A program made the translations under genes and the position numbers. A DNA stretch of 64,000 bases from Tieghemiomyces parasiticus (lineage: Eukaryota > Kickxellomycota > Dimargaritomycetes > Dimargaritales > Dimargaritaceae), in assembly GCA_027575765.1 (NCBI GenBank), contig JANBPT010000083.1, positions 1 through 64,000 of the forward strand. Reading direction: 5' to 3'. The notes under the pieces are model-generated. The model saw only the letters and a program-made list of their open reading frames with translations. It did no database searches and had not been told where the DNA came from. Shown one piece after another: positions 23,014 to 33,704 of this stretch. Position 1 is the stretch's first letter; each line of letters begins with the position of its first letter.

Positions 23014-23356
23014 GAACCCACTGGATTACCAGCCCCTCAAACGAGTCGAGGCCTGGACATTTGCTCCCTTATCGGGTTGAACAATGTCAGTAAATACAAT
23101 ATAGAACCGACAGCAACTAATTCACGCCAAACGACTTGCACGTTACATCCTTAAATTTAAGGTGGGAAGATAAGACAGGCGGGGTACAAAATGGTTTATT
23201 GGCGCAGGTAATACACGTAGGCGGTGGAGATGTCGTGGAGAGAGGTCACCGGCTTGGGCAAAGGTTGCCTCACACTAAGTCTCCCACCGACGGCTACGGT
23301 CCCGTGCCGTCCCTTCCCCCCTGTGTGACAAGGTAAAAGGAAGAAATTCGGTACAT
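23014..23356. other. Convergent 3' region, cysteine synthase / RPT6
   Basis: No gene. AAATACAATATAG near 23090 may serve 3' end formation of the cysteine synthase transcript. Confidence 0.6.
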
Positions 23357-24890
23357 CTACTTGAACAGCTTCTTAAGGCTGGTGTTGGACTCGGAGTCCT
23401 TCTTCATCACCTTGGCAACGGCCATCTCAAAGTCCTCCTGGGTGACGTGGACGCGGCGTTCGCGAAGGGCGTACATGCCGGCCTCAGTACAAACACCCTT
23501 TACTTCGGCACCGCTGGACCCACCCATTTTCTCGGCAATCTTGCGGAGGTTGATACCACGCGTAAGGTTCATCTTGCGGGAGTGGATCTTGAGAATATCC
23601 AGGCGGGCGAGCTCGGATGGTGGGGGGAACTCAATCTTACGGTCAATACGGCCAGGGCGGAGGAGTGCCGAGTCCAAAATATCGATCCGGTTGGTGGCCA
23701 TGATCACCTTGATGTTCTTGGTGGGTTCGAACCCATCGAGCTGGTTAAGTAGTTCCAGCATGGTCCGCTGTACCTCTGAGTCACCGCCGGACCCGGACCC
23801 GGAGTCACCGCGGGACGAACCGATAGAGTCAATCTCGTCCATGAAGATGATGGACGGAGCATGCTCACGGGCCATGACAAAGAGCTCACGCACCATGCGG
23901 CTGCCCTCACCAATGTACTTCTGCACCAATTCCGAACCGGACACGCGGATGAACCGGCAGTCGGTGTGATGGGCCACCGCCCGTGCCAAGAGGGTTTTGC
24001 CCGTCCCGGGGGGTCCGTAAAGGAGTACGCCCTTGGGCTGCTCGATACCCAAGGCCTCAAAGAGTTCAGGATGTTTGACCGGGAGCTCAATCACCTCCTT
24101 GATTTCCTTGATTTGTTTGTCCAGGCCGCCCACCATGTCATAGGTCGAGTCCGGTACCTTCTCCACCATCATCAGGCTGACCAGCGGGTCGATTTTGCTG
24201 GGTAGCACCCGGTGGAGTAGGTGGGAATCGCTGCGCAGAGCCACGCGCTGAGAGGCCGCCAGCTTGTTGATTTCAATATCCGGGGCAATGTCCACGACGT
24301 ACTTTCCCTCGGGCTGTACCTTGACAAGCACCTTCTTCTTTCCCATAGGTTTCACCACCTCGCCCACAAGGGAGCCGGGCTCCTGGAGCAGCTGGAGTTC
24401 CTCACGCAGTAGGCGAACTACCGGTCGGGTACGGGATGATTGGCGTCGAGGGGCCGAGTTAGGGTAAAAATGGACCAGGTTGGTTAGCAATGCGAGGCAA
24501 TTGGGTTAGGTGGACATAAGGTATTGTTAAGGGAAAGAGGCCGACGGACCTGACCAGTTGGGATGCATGAGGTTGCAACTGTGGGTACGTGTAGACGCCA
24601 CTATGGCCATAGCCCGCATCCAGGTGTCGGGTTTAACCCAAACGATCGGTGGGATCGCAACCAAAGGAGGTTAGGACTGCTGGGTTCAGCATCTCATGGT
24701 CTTGTAAGCGAAGGGCCATTTCCCAACCGTCCTGGGTGGAAGGGACATCAGAAGAGCGACGTTTACCTTTAGCATTAAGCGTATTGCGCTGGGCTTCGAG
24801 ACGGCGGAGGTTCTGGGTCTTTTCGACAATGACCAGTTCCGTTTCCTGAATCTTGGAAACGTAGTAGTTGTGGAGACCTTCACCGCTCAT
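23357..24890 (-). CDS. RPT6: 26S proteasome regulatory ATPase Rpt6 (PSMC5/SUG1)
   Basis: Rpt6 is one of the six AAA+ ATPases of the proteasome base that unfold substrates into the 20S core. Exon 1 is 24890-24767 and exon 2 is 24417-23357; the 349-bp intron falls in phase 1 within the Val codon of [11 protein letters not shown]. The spliced product is 394 residues, near the usual 400-406. Order: N-terminal coiled coil ([19 protein letters not shown]), the OB-fold region, then the AAA module with YGPPGTGKT (175-183), Walker [15 protein letters not shown] region [20 protein letters not shown], and C-terminal helices ending KKLFK. A Gly/Ser-Asp-rich loop after SIGSSR is slightly longer than in human. 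The C terminus lacks the HbYX gate-opening motif, as is usual for Rpt6. Confidence 0.97.
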
Positions 24891-25827
24891 GATGACCGGA
24901 GCGGAGTGAAGGGGAGACCGCGGTGTGATGGGTTTGGCGATATGGTGGGTATAATGACTAAGCGGTGCGAAAGTAGATGAGAGACACAAGTGAAGATTGA
25001 CAGAGAATGGGTGGGGAGATGGGAATGAAGGGAACCTCAGGGGAATTGCGAGATGCGAGCTAAGAAGGCGAGCGAAGGCGAACGTGATTGCCCAGACAGG
25101 GCGCGACCGTGAGCCAGGGAGGGTAGTCCCACCACAAGGGCTGCGGCCGAAAGGTTCCGTCACATACTCCCCCTCCTCCCACCCTTAAGCCACCGGATCC
25201 TGCCAAACTCTTGTTTAAAACGGGATCTGGCTGTCTTGCCAAGCAGTTATTACCCATCCGCAGAGGTTGCTCATTATCCAACGCCAGGCCTAACTGTAAT
25301 ACTACACGGGCATTCGTAGGCGAAATGGTACAAATTACACTATGAATAAAACTACAGTGTGAAAAACCAACCGGCCATTACAGACCTGCTAATCATACAT
25401 ACCCGTTATAATACCCTCTAGCCTCTGGAAATAATTCGCCCGGAATTGAATACACACATCGAGGGGAACATGTCCCTTCTTGCCGACCGACTATATTCGA
25501 GGCAATATGACCTGAGTGGGTCCCCACTACTCAACCCAGCATACCGTGATTCCCTTTACAAAGTGTACATGTCAACTAAACGAACTCCAAGAAAAGTTCA
25601 GTCAAATTAAATGGCCAGTCAATAGTAAAAACACCAATGATGGCAGTAACCAGGGCTCTGAATCAATCACTATGTTTGAAAAGATCTGACTCCATCTCGC
25701 CGCTATTAGGTTCTGACATACAACTTCCATTAGATGCATAATATGAGTAGAAAGCCGATATTAAGGAACAAAGAGTTAAATAACGTAAAATAGTATAATG
25801 AGCAGCTCCTTTTTGCAGACATCGGAA
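24891..25827. other. Intergenic, RPT6 upstream region to tRNA-Gly
   Basis: No gene. The first ~300 bp hold the RPT6 promoter; the rest becomes AT-rich towards the tRNA. Confidence 0.55.
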
Positions 25828-25898
25828 GCGCAGATGGTTTAGTGGTATAATTATCGCCTGCCACGCGATAGACCGGGGTTCGATTCCCCGTCTGCGCA
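25828..25898 (+). tRNA. tRNA-Gly (anticodon GCC), copy 1
   Basis: 71 nt, with acceptor arms GCGCAGA and TCTGCGC fully paired, D-arm TGGTTTAGTGGTATAATTA, anticodon loop CTGCCAC (GCC) closed by TCG and CGA, and T-arm CGGGGTTCGATTCCCCG. There is no intron. A run of T's from 25904 is the polymerase III terminator. The gene body is identical to the copy at 49358. Confidence 0.96.
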
Positions 25899-26215
25899 TT
25901 CATTTTTTTTTTGTCTTGAGGAGTACTTACCACCTGAAGCCTACGTTTGGGCTGACATGATGCAGAATTTCATGATACTACGAAAGTTAGGGATGTCGTT
26001 TGTGCTGGGTCACCTAAAATCGTTTGCCATACAATCTCATAGCGCGATCATCAAAGCGAGTAGTATTTAATAATCAAAATTATAGAAAAGAGGAGGTCAA
26101 GCATAGCTCGAAAATGAAACGGAAGTGCCGTCAGTTGCAATGGAGAGAATGGGTGACAGGGTGCAGGTGCTCAGCGCTGCGGGGAGTGGGAATACTCATC
26201 CCACCTGGGAAAGCC
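25899..26215. other. Intergenic between tRNA-Gly and CAPZB 3' end
   Basis: Starts with the T-rich polymerase III terminator. An apparent plus-strand open frame here is the complement of CAPZB. Confidence 0.6.
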
Positions 26216-27165
26216 CTAGCCCTGACGCGCGTTGAGCTTGTGGAACAGCTCCTGATTAACGGCGGCCTGCCGCCGCGACTCGTCAAGGGAACCAGCAGAG
26301 CGCAGCTCGTTCACAACATCCTTGGTCTTACCGAAATAGACCTCCTTGAGCCCGTTGCGCATCTTGGCCTCCATCTCCTCGATCATACGACCGAGATTAG
26401 CGACGTGATTGCCGGGCTCGTTGACCTGGACGTCACGTTCGTCCTGCTGGGTCATGTTGCCCGACAGGTTGAGGCTGCCAAGGGCGTCGCGGCTGGTGAG
26501 AGTATAGAGCATGATGGTGGAGGTCAGTTTGTAATGGGCGTAGCGGCCCTTCTCGGTAACCTGCACGACATGGATAGAGTCCCACGCGCCCTTCATGAGC
26601 CTGGCGGTATCGTTAATCTTCTTGATGAGCACGGCCCCGGCAAATCCGTCGCTGAGTTCCCACAGGTAGACGGACGACACGCCGCCCTCGTAGTACAGAT
26701 CGCGGTACGTGTTGAACGCATCGTTGGCCACCACCTCCAGCTCACGGATAGCCGGCGGGGGCCGGTTGCCGTCCTCCAATTCCGGGTCGTACTCGTCCGA
26801 CCACGGGGAACGGTAGCTGTCGCCGTCACGGTTGTAGTCGCAAGCGATGTAGTCCTTGCCCGTGGCCGGGCACTTTTGGATACGCAGAGGCTGGTCCACC
26901 GCCGACAAGAGCTCGTCGGTCAGGTCCGGGGCGATTTCAAGCAGATTGGCCAGGTTCTCCTCGATGTCCTGCGGCGGTAGCCGGCGCATCAGGTCCAAGG
27001 CACAGTCGATGGGGTCGGCCTGGAAGGGAAGAGATACGAGCAGGAATCAGAGTCAAAGTGGTGCCGTTTCCAAGGTGAGATGTAGGGCAGGCGACAGGAG
27101 TAGGCAACACCCGTGGTGCCCGTCCAGGACCACCTGGGCGCCAACTGCCGCCAAAGACCTACCAT
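26216..27165 (-). CDS. F-actin capping protein subunit beta
   Basis: With the alpha subunit it forms the heterodimer that caps the barbed ends of actin filaments. The coding part begins with an ATG at 27165-27163 that is followed at once by donor GTAGGT. A 143-bp intron ending CCTTCCAG leads to exon 2 at 27019-26216. The spliced protein is 268 residues and starts MADPIDCALDLMRRLPP, as in other fungal beta subunits. Conserved blocks include LSAVDQPLRI, DYIACDYNRDGDSYRSPWS, YEGGVSSVYLWELSDGFAG, WDSIHVVQV, AHYKLTSTIML and FGKTKDVVNELR. Length and order match the family with no gaps. The first exon would thus code only for the initiator Met. The gene is divergent from NTF2. Confidence 0.95.
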
Positions 27166-28016
27166 AATGCGCTGAGTACTATGAGAGTGGGTTGCGGGGA
27201 CTACGGATGGGCGCTAATAGGTAGATGGAGGGTGGGAATGAGATGGACGGTGTAGGGAAGTGAAAATGGGCCTATTGTACAAAGGGGGAGGGTCGGGAGC
27301 TAAGCGGGCTTGGGCTGTTGATTTCTTGCCGGCAGCGTTCCGTGCCGGGCTTGTCACTATTGTCCCCCCTCTGTTTTGTATCGGCCGCTCTGAGCCTGAA
27401 CTAGGCCCCGTTTAGGGTCTACAGAGCAGGCTCCGCTTAAGGTAACGTGCGGCAGAGGGTTGGGTACCAGTTCGACCCGTGGGGTTTCGGTGGCAAGTCT
27501 GACGCAGCGGCCGCGAGCAGCCCAGACTACTGCTCTATGCTGGCCTGGTGTAGCTAGCGCGGGGTCTGTGACGGGTATTCAACATGTTTAGGCTTGCAGC
27601 GTGGGCCTGCGTGAAGAGCCGTGTGGGTGACTGGGGGCGTTGGGGTTGTCGGGGTCAGTCAGCCGCCCAACATTATGGGGATGGGGAGTTTGGGTCCGCG
27701 GTGGGGCTGGTATGCGCAAGGTCAGGCCGCTGTAGCCTCGCCCCTGTCGTGTAATCACCTCCGATACACACCTGGTGCTAGTCACCCGCGATTTTTTTGC
27801 CCAGGTCCTTTAGGTTGACGTATGCCAGGACTGTATAACCAGGCCGCACCCGCCCTTCCTTCTACATCTTAACGCCCTTTTGCATAACCATCTCCGCCTC
27901 ATCTCGCCCTGTACCTTCGCTCAGCGGTCCGTGTCATCTCTTACGTAACCCATCTTTTTAACTAACCGTCTTCGGGATCCAACCTCTCTTAATTTACCAA
28001 CCCACAGCTCTTTACC
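27166..28016. promoter_or_regulatory. Divergent intergenic region, CAPZB / NTF2
   Basis: About 850 bp without a gene between outward-facing starts. The final ~150 bp before the NTF2 start are pyrimidine-rich. Confidence 0.5.
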
Positions 28017-28391
28017 ATGGCCGATATCAACACCGTCGCCCGGAGCTTCGCCGATTACTACTACGGCATCTTTGACAAGGACCGTAGCCAGCTGGCGCCG
28101 CTGTATCGTGATGCGTCCATGCTGACCTTCGAGGGCCAGCAGTTCCTCGGCGCCAAGGCCGTGGTCGAGAAGTTGGCAAGCCTGCCCTTCCAGGCCGTTA
28201 GACACCGCGTCTCGACCGTTGACGCCCAGCCCGCTAACCCCCAGGGCAACTCCATTATCGTGAGCGTTACCGGTCAGCTCCTAGTCGACGAGGAGTCCAA
28301 CCCCCAGCAGTTCTCCCAGACCTTCCAGCTGATCAGTGAGGGCGATTCGTACTGGGTGTATAACGACATCTTCCGCCTCAACTACGGTTAA
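28017..28391 (+). CDS. NTF2: Nuclear transport factor 2
   Basis: NTF2 carries Ran-GDP from the cytoplasm into the nucleus through the pore. The intronless 124-residue product has the size of the family (about 125). It has the start helix ARSFADYYYGIFDKDRSQLA, then LYRDASMLTFEGQQFLGA, the strands VSTVDAQP and SIIVSVTGQLLVDEE, FSQTFQLISEGDSYWVYNDI and the end FRLNYG, matching the alpha+beta cone fold with its hydrophobic pocket. There are no extra domains, so it is NTF2 itself and not Mex67/p15-like or G3BP-like. A CCAATAAACC near 28569 is a plausible poly(A) signal. Confidence 0.97.
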   Translation: MADINTVARSFADYYYGIFDKDRSQLAPLYRDASMLTFEGQQFLGAKAVVEKLASLPFQAVRHRVSTVDAQPANPQGNSIIVSVTGQLLVDEESNPQQFSQTFQLISEGDSYWVYNDIFRLNYG

Positions 28392-29615
28392 AGCTCCGCA
28401 GTCTCTCTCGTGCCTCACTGTGGGCCCTTTATTCCCTCGCAGTAACGGTGTCCTGCGTGTTAACCTCACCCCTATCTTTCACTACCATGCTCGGCCTTTT
28501 TTTTGAGCCGCTACTGCCATACCGCTCGCGGCGCACCTGTCAAATTCCTTAGTCCGGGACTTTCGAACCCAATAAACCCCTCTTTCTCATCAACGTCTCT
28601 CCACTACCCTAATGACGTGTAAGTCATACGTTAATATTGTGTTAGTGGGTCGATCTTATAGACGAAGCCACGCCCGAAAGTTACATACGATCGCAGCATT
28701 GCGGGCATTGTATACGGTTGGTACTTCCCACCAGGAATTCTGTATTTTCAAGGCGACCAGGTTAGACTTGAAGCTAGGCATCATACAACACCTGTCGCCT
28801 TACTTTGCACGCTTTGGCCACCATCGACATGTTTTGCCTTCGTCAATGTTTTCCTATCGTCAGAGACAAGAACCAGGTCAGCTATTGATTTATTTATCAC
28901 GTGACTATTTCCGTGGCCTCCTCCGCCACACACACACCGTAAAGTAAGTAGCAGAGGCTCACGGCTTGTAGGGAGCGAAAAATTGCCTACTCAGTGCTGC
29001 AGAAAAAAGAAAGAAAAAAAAGAGGAGGGGTAACCAGGGACCATTTGCGGTGGTTGATTTTCGAGGTGGAAGTTACGTATCGAGGTGCGGTAGGCCGGGG
29101 TCGAGGGCCTCGCAGTACGTGGTGGGCTAGCCAAAAGGCTTGACGACCAGGCTACCTGCACTTCGCATGCCACGCCGGTCACCATTACGCTCACCTCCCC
29201 CCTTCTACGATTCGACCGTGTCAGGCCGTTAACGATTTCTTTTAACCGGACCCCGATTCACCGTGCATTTCACCGACCACCTCGGCTGTACAAGGTAAGA
29301 GCATTCGGTCATACGTTGTAGGGACCATGTACCGCCGGCAAGCCGACGGGTGTACATGGCGACTCTCTGGGTCAGCGGATAGCCCTCCAAGTCACCTTCC
29401 CGAAAACGCCGGCGAGCCTATTCCGAATATCATCCCCCCTTTTGGTCGTCTATTATCGTAAATTCACCTGGTAGCGCAACGAACTGTAGAATTAACCAGA
29501 CCTTCTGTGTATAACCGGCCTTTGTCCACGCAATCCAGCTCATCTTCAGAGCAACCGACCACCACCGCGTAGTATCCTTTTTTTATCCACCGCACGGCCA
29601 ATTGTAAATCCAACC
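28392..29615. other. Intergenic, NTF2 3' end and NOP2 upstream region
   Basis: No gene. A plus-strand frame of 111 codons (28612-28947) has no recognisable features. The part before NOP2 is C-rich. Confidence 0.55.
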
Positions 29616-31493
29616 ATGGGTCGCCGCGCCAACAAAAAGCAGGGAGCGCCGCTTGACCTCGATACCGAGCGGCGGACGGGCAAGAATGTCACAAAGCAGA
29701 CCAAGTTCGGCGGATCGCGGGGCAACAAATCCAAGACCGGTAACGAGAAGAAGACCCGGGAGATCCCCACAGCCCCGGCCGTCTCCCAAATCGAGTTGAT
29801 CCGCAAGCGGCAGCAGAATGACCCTCACCAGGGTGGCGCCATGGCCAAGAAGGTCCGCACGAAGGCCGCCCCAAAGAAGCCGACAGTGGTGGATTCCTCC
29901 TCTGAGGGCGAAGGTGAGGAGGAGGAGGAAGAGGAGGAGGAGGGATCTGAAGAGGTCTCGGAACTGGACAGCGATGCTGAACCCGAACCTGTTGAGCGGG
30001 GCTCCGCTACCATGCTCTGGGACGATGTTGCTAGTGACGACAATAACTCAGACCTGCACGACGACGAGTTCTCTGAGGCCGCCGAGACCGATGATGATGA
30101 TGAGGAGGAGGCTGAAGACGCCAATTCGGAATCTGACTCGGACGACGATTCGGACCTTGATATCGAAGAGAAGTCCCGCCGCTTGGAACGTCGCCAGGCG
30201 CGGGATGCCGAGCTGGCCCAGGCCGAACTGGAGGACAGTCAGTTCCAGACCAACATTGTCGATGAGGACGAAGAAGGTGACAAGCACCTGTTGGTACAGG
30301 AGGACGAAGACGGTAACCAGGAGGAGCTGGCCGAGGATCTATCGGTGGTGTTTGGCCGCATCCAGGAGGTGGTTCAGATCCTAACCCACTTTAAGGAGCG
30401 CCGGGACCCGAATCTAGCGCGGGCCGATTACCTAAAGCGTCTCCTAAAGGACATGGCGCTCTACTACGGCTACTCGCAGTTCATGATGGACAAACTCTTC
30501 GAACTGTTTCCTGTGGCCGAGGCGGTGGAATTCTTTGAGGCCAATGAGGTGCCGCGGCCCGTGGTGATCCGCGCCAACACACTCAAGACACGGCGCCGCG
30601 ACCTGGCCCAGGCCCTTATCACCCGCGGAGTCAACCTTGAGCCCGTGGGCAAGTGGTCCAAGGTCGGACTGCAGGTGTTCGAGTCGCCCGTCCCAGTGGG
30701 AGCCACCCCGGAGTACCTGGCGGGTCACTACATGATCCAGGCGGCCTCTTCGTTCCTACCCGTCATGTCTCTGGCCCCGCGCGAGAACGAGAAGAACCTC
30801 GACATGTGCGCGGCCCCCGGCGGCAAGACAACGTACATGGCGGCCTTGATGAAGAACACCGGGTTGGTGGTGGCCAACGACGCCAACAAGGACCGCGAGC
30901 GCGCCCTGGTGGCTAACCTCCACCGTATGGGTGTCCGCAACTCGGTGGTCACCAATTACGACGGCCGCAAGTTCCCCCAAATTATGGGCAACTTTGACCG
31001 CGTCCTCCTCGACGCCCCGTGCAGTGGTACGGGCGTCATTTCCAAGGACCCCGCCGTCAAGGTTAGCAAGACAACCCAGGATTTTGTCATGCTGACCCAT
31101 CTTCAGAAGGAGCTGGTCATTGCTGCCATCGACTCCACCAACGCCAACTCCAAGACCGGCGGCTATGTGGTCTACTCAACGTGTTCCGTCACCGTCGACG
31201 AGAACGAGGCCATTGTCGACTATGCCCTTCGCATGCGACCCAATGTCAAACTGGTCGAGACCGGCCTCGACTTTGGCAAGCCCGGTATGACCTCGTTCAT
31301 TGGCAAGCAGTTCCAACCCAGCCTCAGTCTCACCCGTCGGTACTACCCTCATACCCACAACATGGACGGGTTCTACGTCGCCAAGTTCAAAAAGATGTCT
31401 AATGTCATCCCCAAGACCATCAAGGAGAAGCGTCGGGAGGAGAACGCAAAAGAGAACGCGAAGGAGAACTCGAAAGGGAAGAGTAAGGCCTAA
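29616..31493 (+). CDS. NOP2: 25S rRNA (cytosine-C5) methyltransferase Nop2/NSUN1
   Basis: Nop2 methylates a conserved cytosine in large-subunit rRNA and is needed for 60S assembly in the nucleolus. The intronless 625-residue protein begins with a Lys-rich tract and a long acidic region (about 92-235), typical of Nop2. The catalytic module follows: YYGYSQFMMDKLFELFP, RANTLKTRRRDLAQ, the SAM-binding MCAAPGGKTT (396-405), the motif IV segment DAPCSG with C468, and TCSVTVDENE with C522 as the second cysteine of the RCMT mechanism. The Lys-rich tail (KENAKENSKGKSKA) is also usual. It converges on ATG10 with 240 bp between stops. Confidence 0.96.
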   Translation: MGRRANKKQGAPLDLDTERRTGKNVTKQTKFGGSRGNKSKTGNEKKTREIPTAPAVSQIELIRKRQQNDPHQGGAMAKKVRTKAAPKKPTVVDSSSEGEGEEEEEEEEEGSEEVSELDSDAEPEPVERGSATMLWDDVASDDNNSDLHDDEFSEAAETDDDDEEEAEDANSESDSDDDSDLDIEEKSRRLERRQARDAELAQAELEDSQFQTNIVDEDEEGDKHLLVQEDEDGNQEELAEDLSVVFGRIQEVVQILTHFKERRDPNLARADYLKRLLKDMALYYGYSQFMMDKLFELFPVAEAVEFFEANEVPRPVVIRANTLKTRRRDLAQALITRGVNLEPVGKWSKVGLQVFESPVPVGATPEYLAGHYMIQAASSFLPVMSLAPRENEKNLDMCAAPGGKTTYMAALMKNTGLVVANDANKDRERALVANLHRMGVRNSVVTNYDGRKFPQIMGNFDRVLLDAPCSGTGVISKDPAVKVSKTTQDFVMLTHLQKELVIAAIDSTNANSKTGGYVVYSTCSVTVDENEAIVDYALRMRPNVKLVETGLDFGKPGMTSFIGKQFQPSLSLTRRYYPHTHNMDGFYVAKFKKMSNVIPKTIKEKRREENAKENAKENSKGKSKA

Positions 31494-31733
31494 ACAGGAG
31501 TTGGCCTTGCCAGCCTCCGTCACACCATGCGTCAATTAAGATTAGTTTTGTTTCTGGTAATCCTGCATATTCCAACTTTTCCTTTGCGGAGATCTCCCAC
31601 CATTTAAATGTCGACAGTAAAAGTAACCATCTCCACTCACCCCATTTTCTCACTTCATAAATTTCGCATTGCGGCACTGTGATTATAATGAATTAGGTAT
31701 TGGTCGAGATCAATGTAGGCGGAGTTCTTCCAT

Positions 31734-32882
31734 TTAGCTGTGATAGGTAAAGGGGTCGAGTAGCATTAAACTTGAGGTCTGGTGTGCCATGGGCTGTATG
31801 TCCAGCAGAACTCCGATGGCCTGGCCCATCAACGACAACCAGGCTAGTAGATAGCCCCCGGTGGTGGTTGGAGCGGGAATCTCCAGGTGGCCGCCATTCG
31901 CGGGGACGTTCACCGGTTCCCACCCCTGATCCGTAGGCCGGGCGACATCGCGCAACAAGAGCTCGGTATTGCACGGGTGGACATAGTAAAAGGGCGTGTT
32001 CAACACCGGGTGGTCCTATTAACGAAAACAAAGATGAATCATAAACCATACGATGGTTAGAGATTGATACTAGGGGGGTCGACCCAACACGGGCCAGTTC
32101 TGCGTGCGTACTATTGCCCAACTATTCCATTTGCAAACCCCGTCTACTGTACCTGCATACTGATGGCTCCTCCATATGGAACGGCGGCCAAGGCCGGTGC
32201 CCACTTCGGCGCGAGGATGTACTGGTGGACCTCGTCTGTATTGAGCAACTCAGCGGTATCTGAGTGGCCGTCGCATGTCGATGGTCATTAGAGGTTCGAT
32301 TAGATCCTGTGGGACCGCTGGCCATGATTCTGCCGAAGTATGGCGGCGGCAGATGATAGGGCCAGGTGGTGCCGCGGCTTATTTAAGCTGGTACTACTTA
32401 CCAAGATAGGTGGAGCGGAAGTATAGCACAGGTACCCGATAGGTCGGCGAATAAACGATGTGGTACTCTGTTTCAATCCACCGGCCATCCCGTGTCCTGC
32501 GGGGTGGCAGCTTACGGTTTGGATGGGAGGGGACGATGTAGCGTCCAACAAAGAGGGATAGATTTGGGTGGTTAGCGACAAAGAACCAGCGAATAATGTG
32601 GCTACCCTGACTCGCAGTTAAGCTACTAAGACTTACCTCGGCTGGGTCAGGGTCCTCGTCGGACTTGCCGACATCCTCGGTGGTAAGGTTGGCGGTCGCC
32701 CCTACGGCAGTAGGGAAGAAGGTTGTCTGTTTCGTGGTTAGGTAGCTTCGAGGGTCCATAATCCACTTCTGCCGGAGCTTTAGTCGCTCAATGGTCTGCA
32801 AAAAGTGCCGAGCACAGGTACCGAATTCGTTAGGGAAAAGCTGCGGATAGTTCCGAAGCGGTTCGGTCGGTTGTAAAGCCAT
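31734..32882 (-). CDS. ATG10: Atg10-like E2 enzyme of autophagy
   Basis: Atg10 transfers the ubiquitin-like Atg12 to Atg5, the step that builds the lipidation scaffold for autophagosomes. Four exons are proposed: 32882-32637, 32510-32402, 32259-32153 and 32015-31734, giving 247 residues. The second intron joins STYL to DTAELLNTDEVHQYI, the third joins AISMQ to DHPVLNTPFYYVHPC. Family marks are EYHIVYSPTYRVPVLYFR and the active site DHP-x(8-10)-HPC with its catalytic Cys, then WLSLMGQAIGVLL. The first intron (32636-32511) is uncertain because reading through also stays in frame with no stop and adds 42 residues. The other possible reading, Atg3, is less likely because the typical Atg3 flexible region is missing. 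Confidence 0.85.
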
Positions 32883-33704
32883 GGTCCGCGTCAAAGGCGG
32901 GGTCTGGGTGGGGGGGGGGAACGAACTCAATAGAGGTGAGGTTCAGGTAGGCCTGGCATGAAGTGTCTTTGAATATTCTACAAGCGACTGGGTTGGCGAG
33001 CGAGAAGGACTGCGCGGCGATGTCGATAAAGTTGGGGTGCAATGAGGAGTGACTAGCCGGTGCCAGTAGGTAACGTTAAATTACACTCTGTGGATGAGGC
33101 CCATACCTATTGCGGGGTTACGTAGAGAAGCTGATCAGCAAGGCAGTGGGGCGAATAATCACGTGACGAGATAATCGCAATAGGGGAGGCTTAACTTTCT
33201 GTAGTTCAACAGGCATTCTGGCCTCGATTCCCCCCAGACCCCAAGTTCAGAACTGCCTTGGGCCCAGCCAGCCACAGTCGGTTTTTTTTTTGCGGCTATG
33301 CTCGAGCTGGAGAGCGAACTGGCAAGCTGGCCGACCTTTGGCTTGCCAGTAGGGAACCCTGTAGCCTCGCCAACTAGCGTAGGCCTGGTCCGGGAGAGGG
33401 GGGGGGGGGGAGAGGCCCTTCGGGTCGCAAATTGCAGGGCCGCCGTTGGACCTCACTCATCGCAGCATAGATCCATCTGTCCCTTCGACTCCCTTTGGTC
33501 TGAGCTGCACAGCCTTCATCTCGTTTTTCCGTACGGTAGATCTCCGCCTTGACCATCTCCTCAATCGGCCCTACTTTTTGATTGCACCTGCATTCTTCAT
33601 AGTACCCGGTCTCGCCCATCTCAATCGCTAGCCGAATTCCATTAGCTCGTTTCCTTGTCAGCCCCAAAACTTTATTCATCAGCCCCCTCCCTTTTGCAGC
33701 CACC
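32883..33704. promoter_or_regulatory. Divergent intergenic region, ATG10 / eIF3m
   Basis: No gene in about 820 bp between two outward-facing starts. Homopolymer G runs lie near 32911-32919 and 33399-33410, and a T-run near 33283. The eIF3m side ends in CCTTTTGCAGCCACC-ATG, a good initiation context. Confidence 0.5.

Noticed and set aside
26024..26980. Plus-strand frame of 318 codons
   Set aside because: It is the complement of the capping protein beta gene; GC-rich third positions keep the opposite strand open.
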